Positions 56,345 through 56,680 of a stretch of 56,680 bases of DNA are shown here, in pieces. The notes beneath the pieces were generated by a model. It did not search any database, had not been told where the DNA came from, and saw only the letters and a list, made by a program, of their open reading frames with translations. Source of the stretch: Dipetalonema caudispina. Its lineage: Eukaryota; Nematoda; Chromadorea; Rhabditida; Onchocercidae. Location: the NCBI GenBank assembly GCA_013365325.1, contig JABVXV010000371.1, positions 1-56,680 on the forward strand. Reading direction: 5' to 3'. The number at the start of each line of letters is the position of its first letter. Positions within the stretch are counted from its first letter, which is position 1. Made by a program: the position numbers and the translations under genes.

Positions 56345-56680
56345 CTATGAAGGAGGAACAAAGTTAAGCGATAACTATTTTGTATGTTTAACCATCATTA
56401 TAATGCATGAATGTTAACATTTACTTAAACATGCATTGGTAGATATTAGTAATTGAATAGATTACCTCACATGCGTTCACTTATCGTCATAGATTCTACA
56501 TAAAATATATAAGTAGCAACTTCATTCTGCACTTCAATAATTCCATGCAAGAAGTCATCCATCCTATTCTCGAAAGTACAGTTTTCTACAGACCGTAACC
56601 GTACTTCTCCTCCCTTTATTCATTGTTTTTCAGAATTCAGGATCAAAATCAAAGAATCAAGGGATTCTCTCTTTCAACGT
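56345..56680 (+). CDS. Possible first exons of a further gene, cut by the window end
   Basis: Exon 56345-56362 follows TTTTGCAG and starts ATG AAG GAG GAA CAA before a GTTAAG donor. A second acceptor (TTGTTTTTCAG, ends 56633) opens a segment that stays in phase to the window end, giving MKEEQKFRIKIKESRDSLFQ and on. All three frames of the second segment are open, so the frame is not independently supported. Confidence 0.2.

Overview
The window looks like AT-rich nuclear DNA from a nematode. The reasons are two tandem transthyretin-like (TTL/ttr) genes, a family essentially confined to nematodes; multi-exon genes with U-rich TTTTCAG-type 3' splice sites; and acceptor-like sites directly abutting several start codons, as expected for spliced-leader addition. 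Dense poly-T/poly-A runs and gene-poor spacers suggest a parasitic, possibly filarial, species, but that is inference. All gene models below were assembled by hand from splice sites, reading-frame phase and protein-family logic; there is no transcript evidence.

Layout. 1-685: microsatellite, then the last two exons of a small membrane-protein gene (+). 4773-8397: two tandem secreted TTL genes (+). 8.6-15.1 kb: non-coding spacer with minisatellites. 15116-22095 (-): a six-exon DNA-binding protein with pipsqueak-like and CENP-B/Tc5-type helix-turn-helix domains and a poly-Thr tract, but no transposase domain in the model. 22.7-24.9 kb: a large microsatellite cluster. 26840-28852 (-): 3' exons of a small helical protein, with an 88-nt hairpin in one intron. 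33078-34946 (-): an ATF4-type bZIP factor. A predicted spliced leader upstream carries short uORFs and one uORF overlapping the start codon out of frame. 36.5-37.0 kb: a 31-32 bp minisatellite with higher-order structure. 38.9-40.6 kb: an unresolved small spliced gene candidate (+). 43012-49224 (+): a 16-exon ABCD4-type lysosomal ABC transporter, complete. 52042-55729 (+): a 12-exon F-box/LRR protein with a probable GC-AG intron. The right edge may hold the first exons of another gene.

How they fit together. The genes do not form an operon or pathway: spacers are long and strands mixed. The TTL genes are a tandem duplication. The ATF4 locus is the most informative regulatory unit, because its leader predicts translational control of the integrated-stress-response type. 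ABCD4 family members export cobalamin from lysosomes, and F-box/LRR proteins are substrate receptors of SCF ubiquitin ligases.
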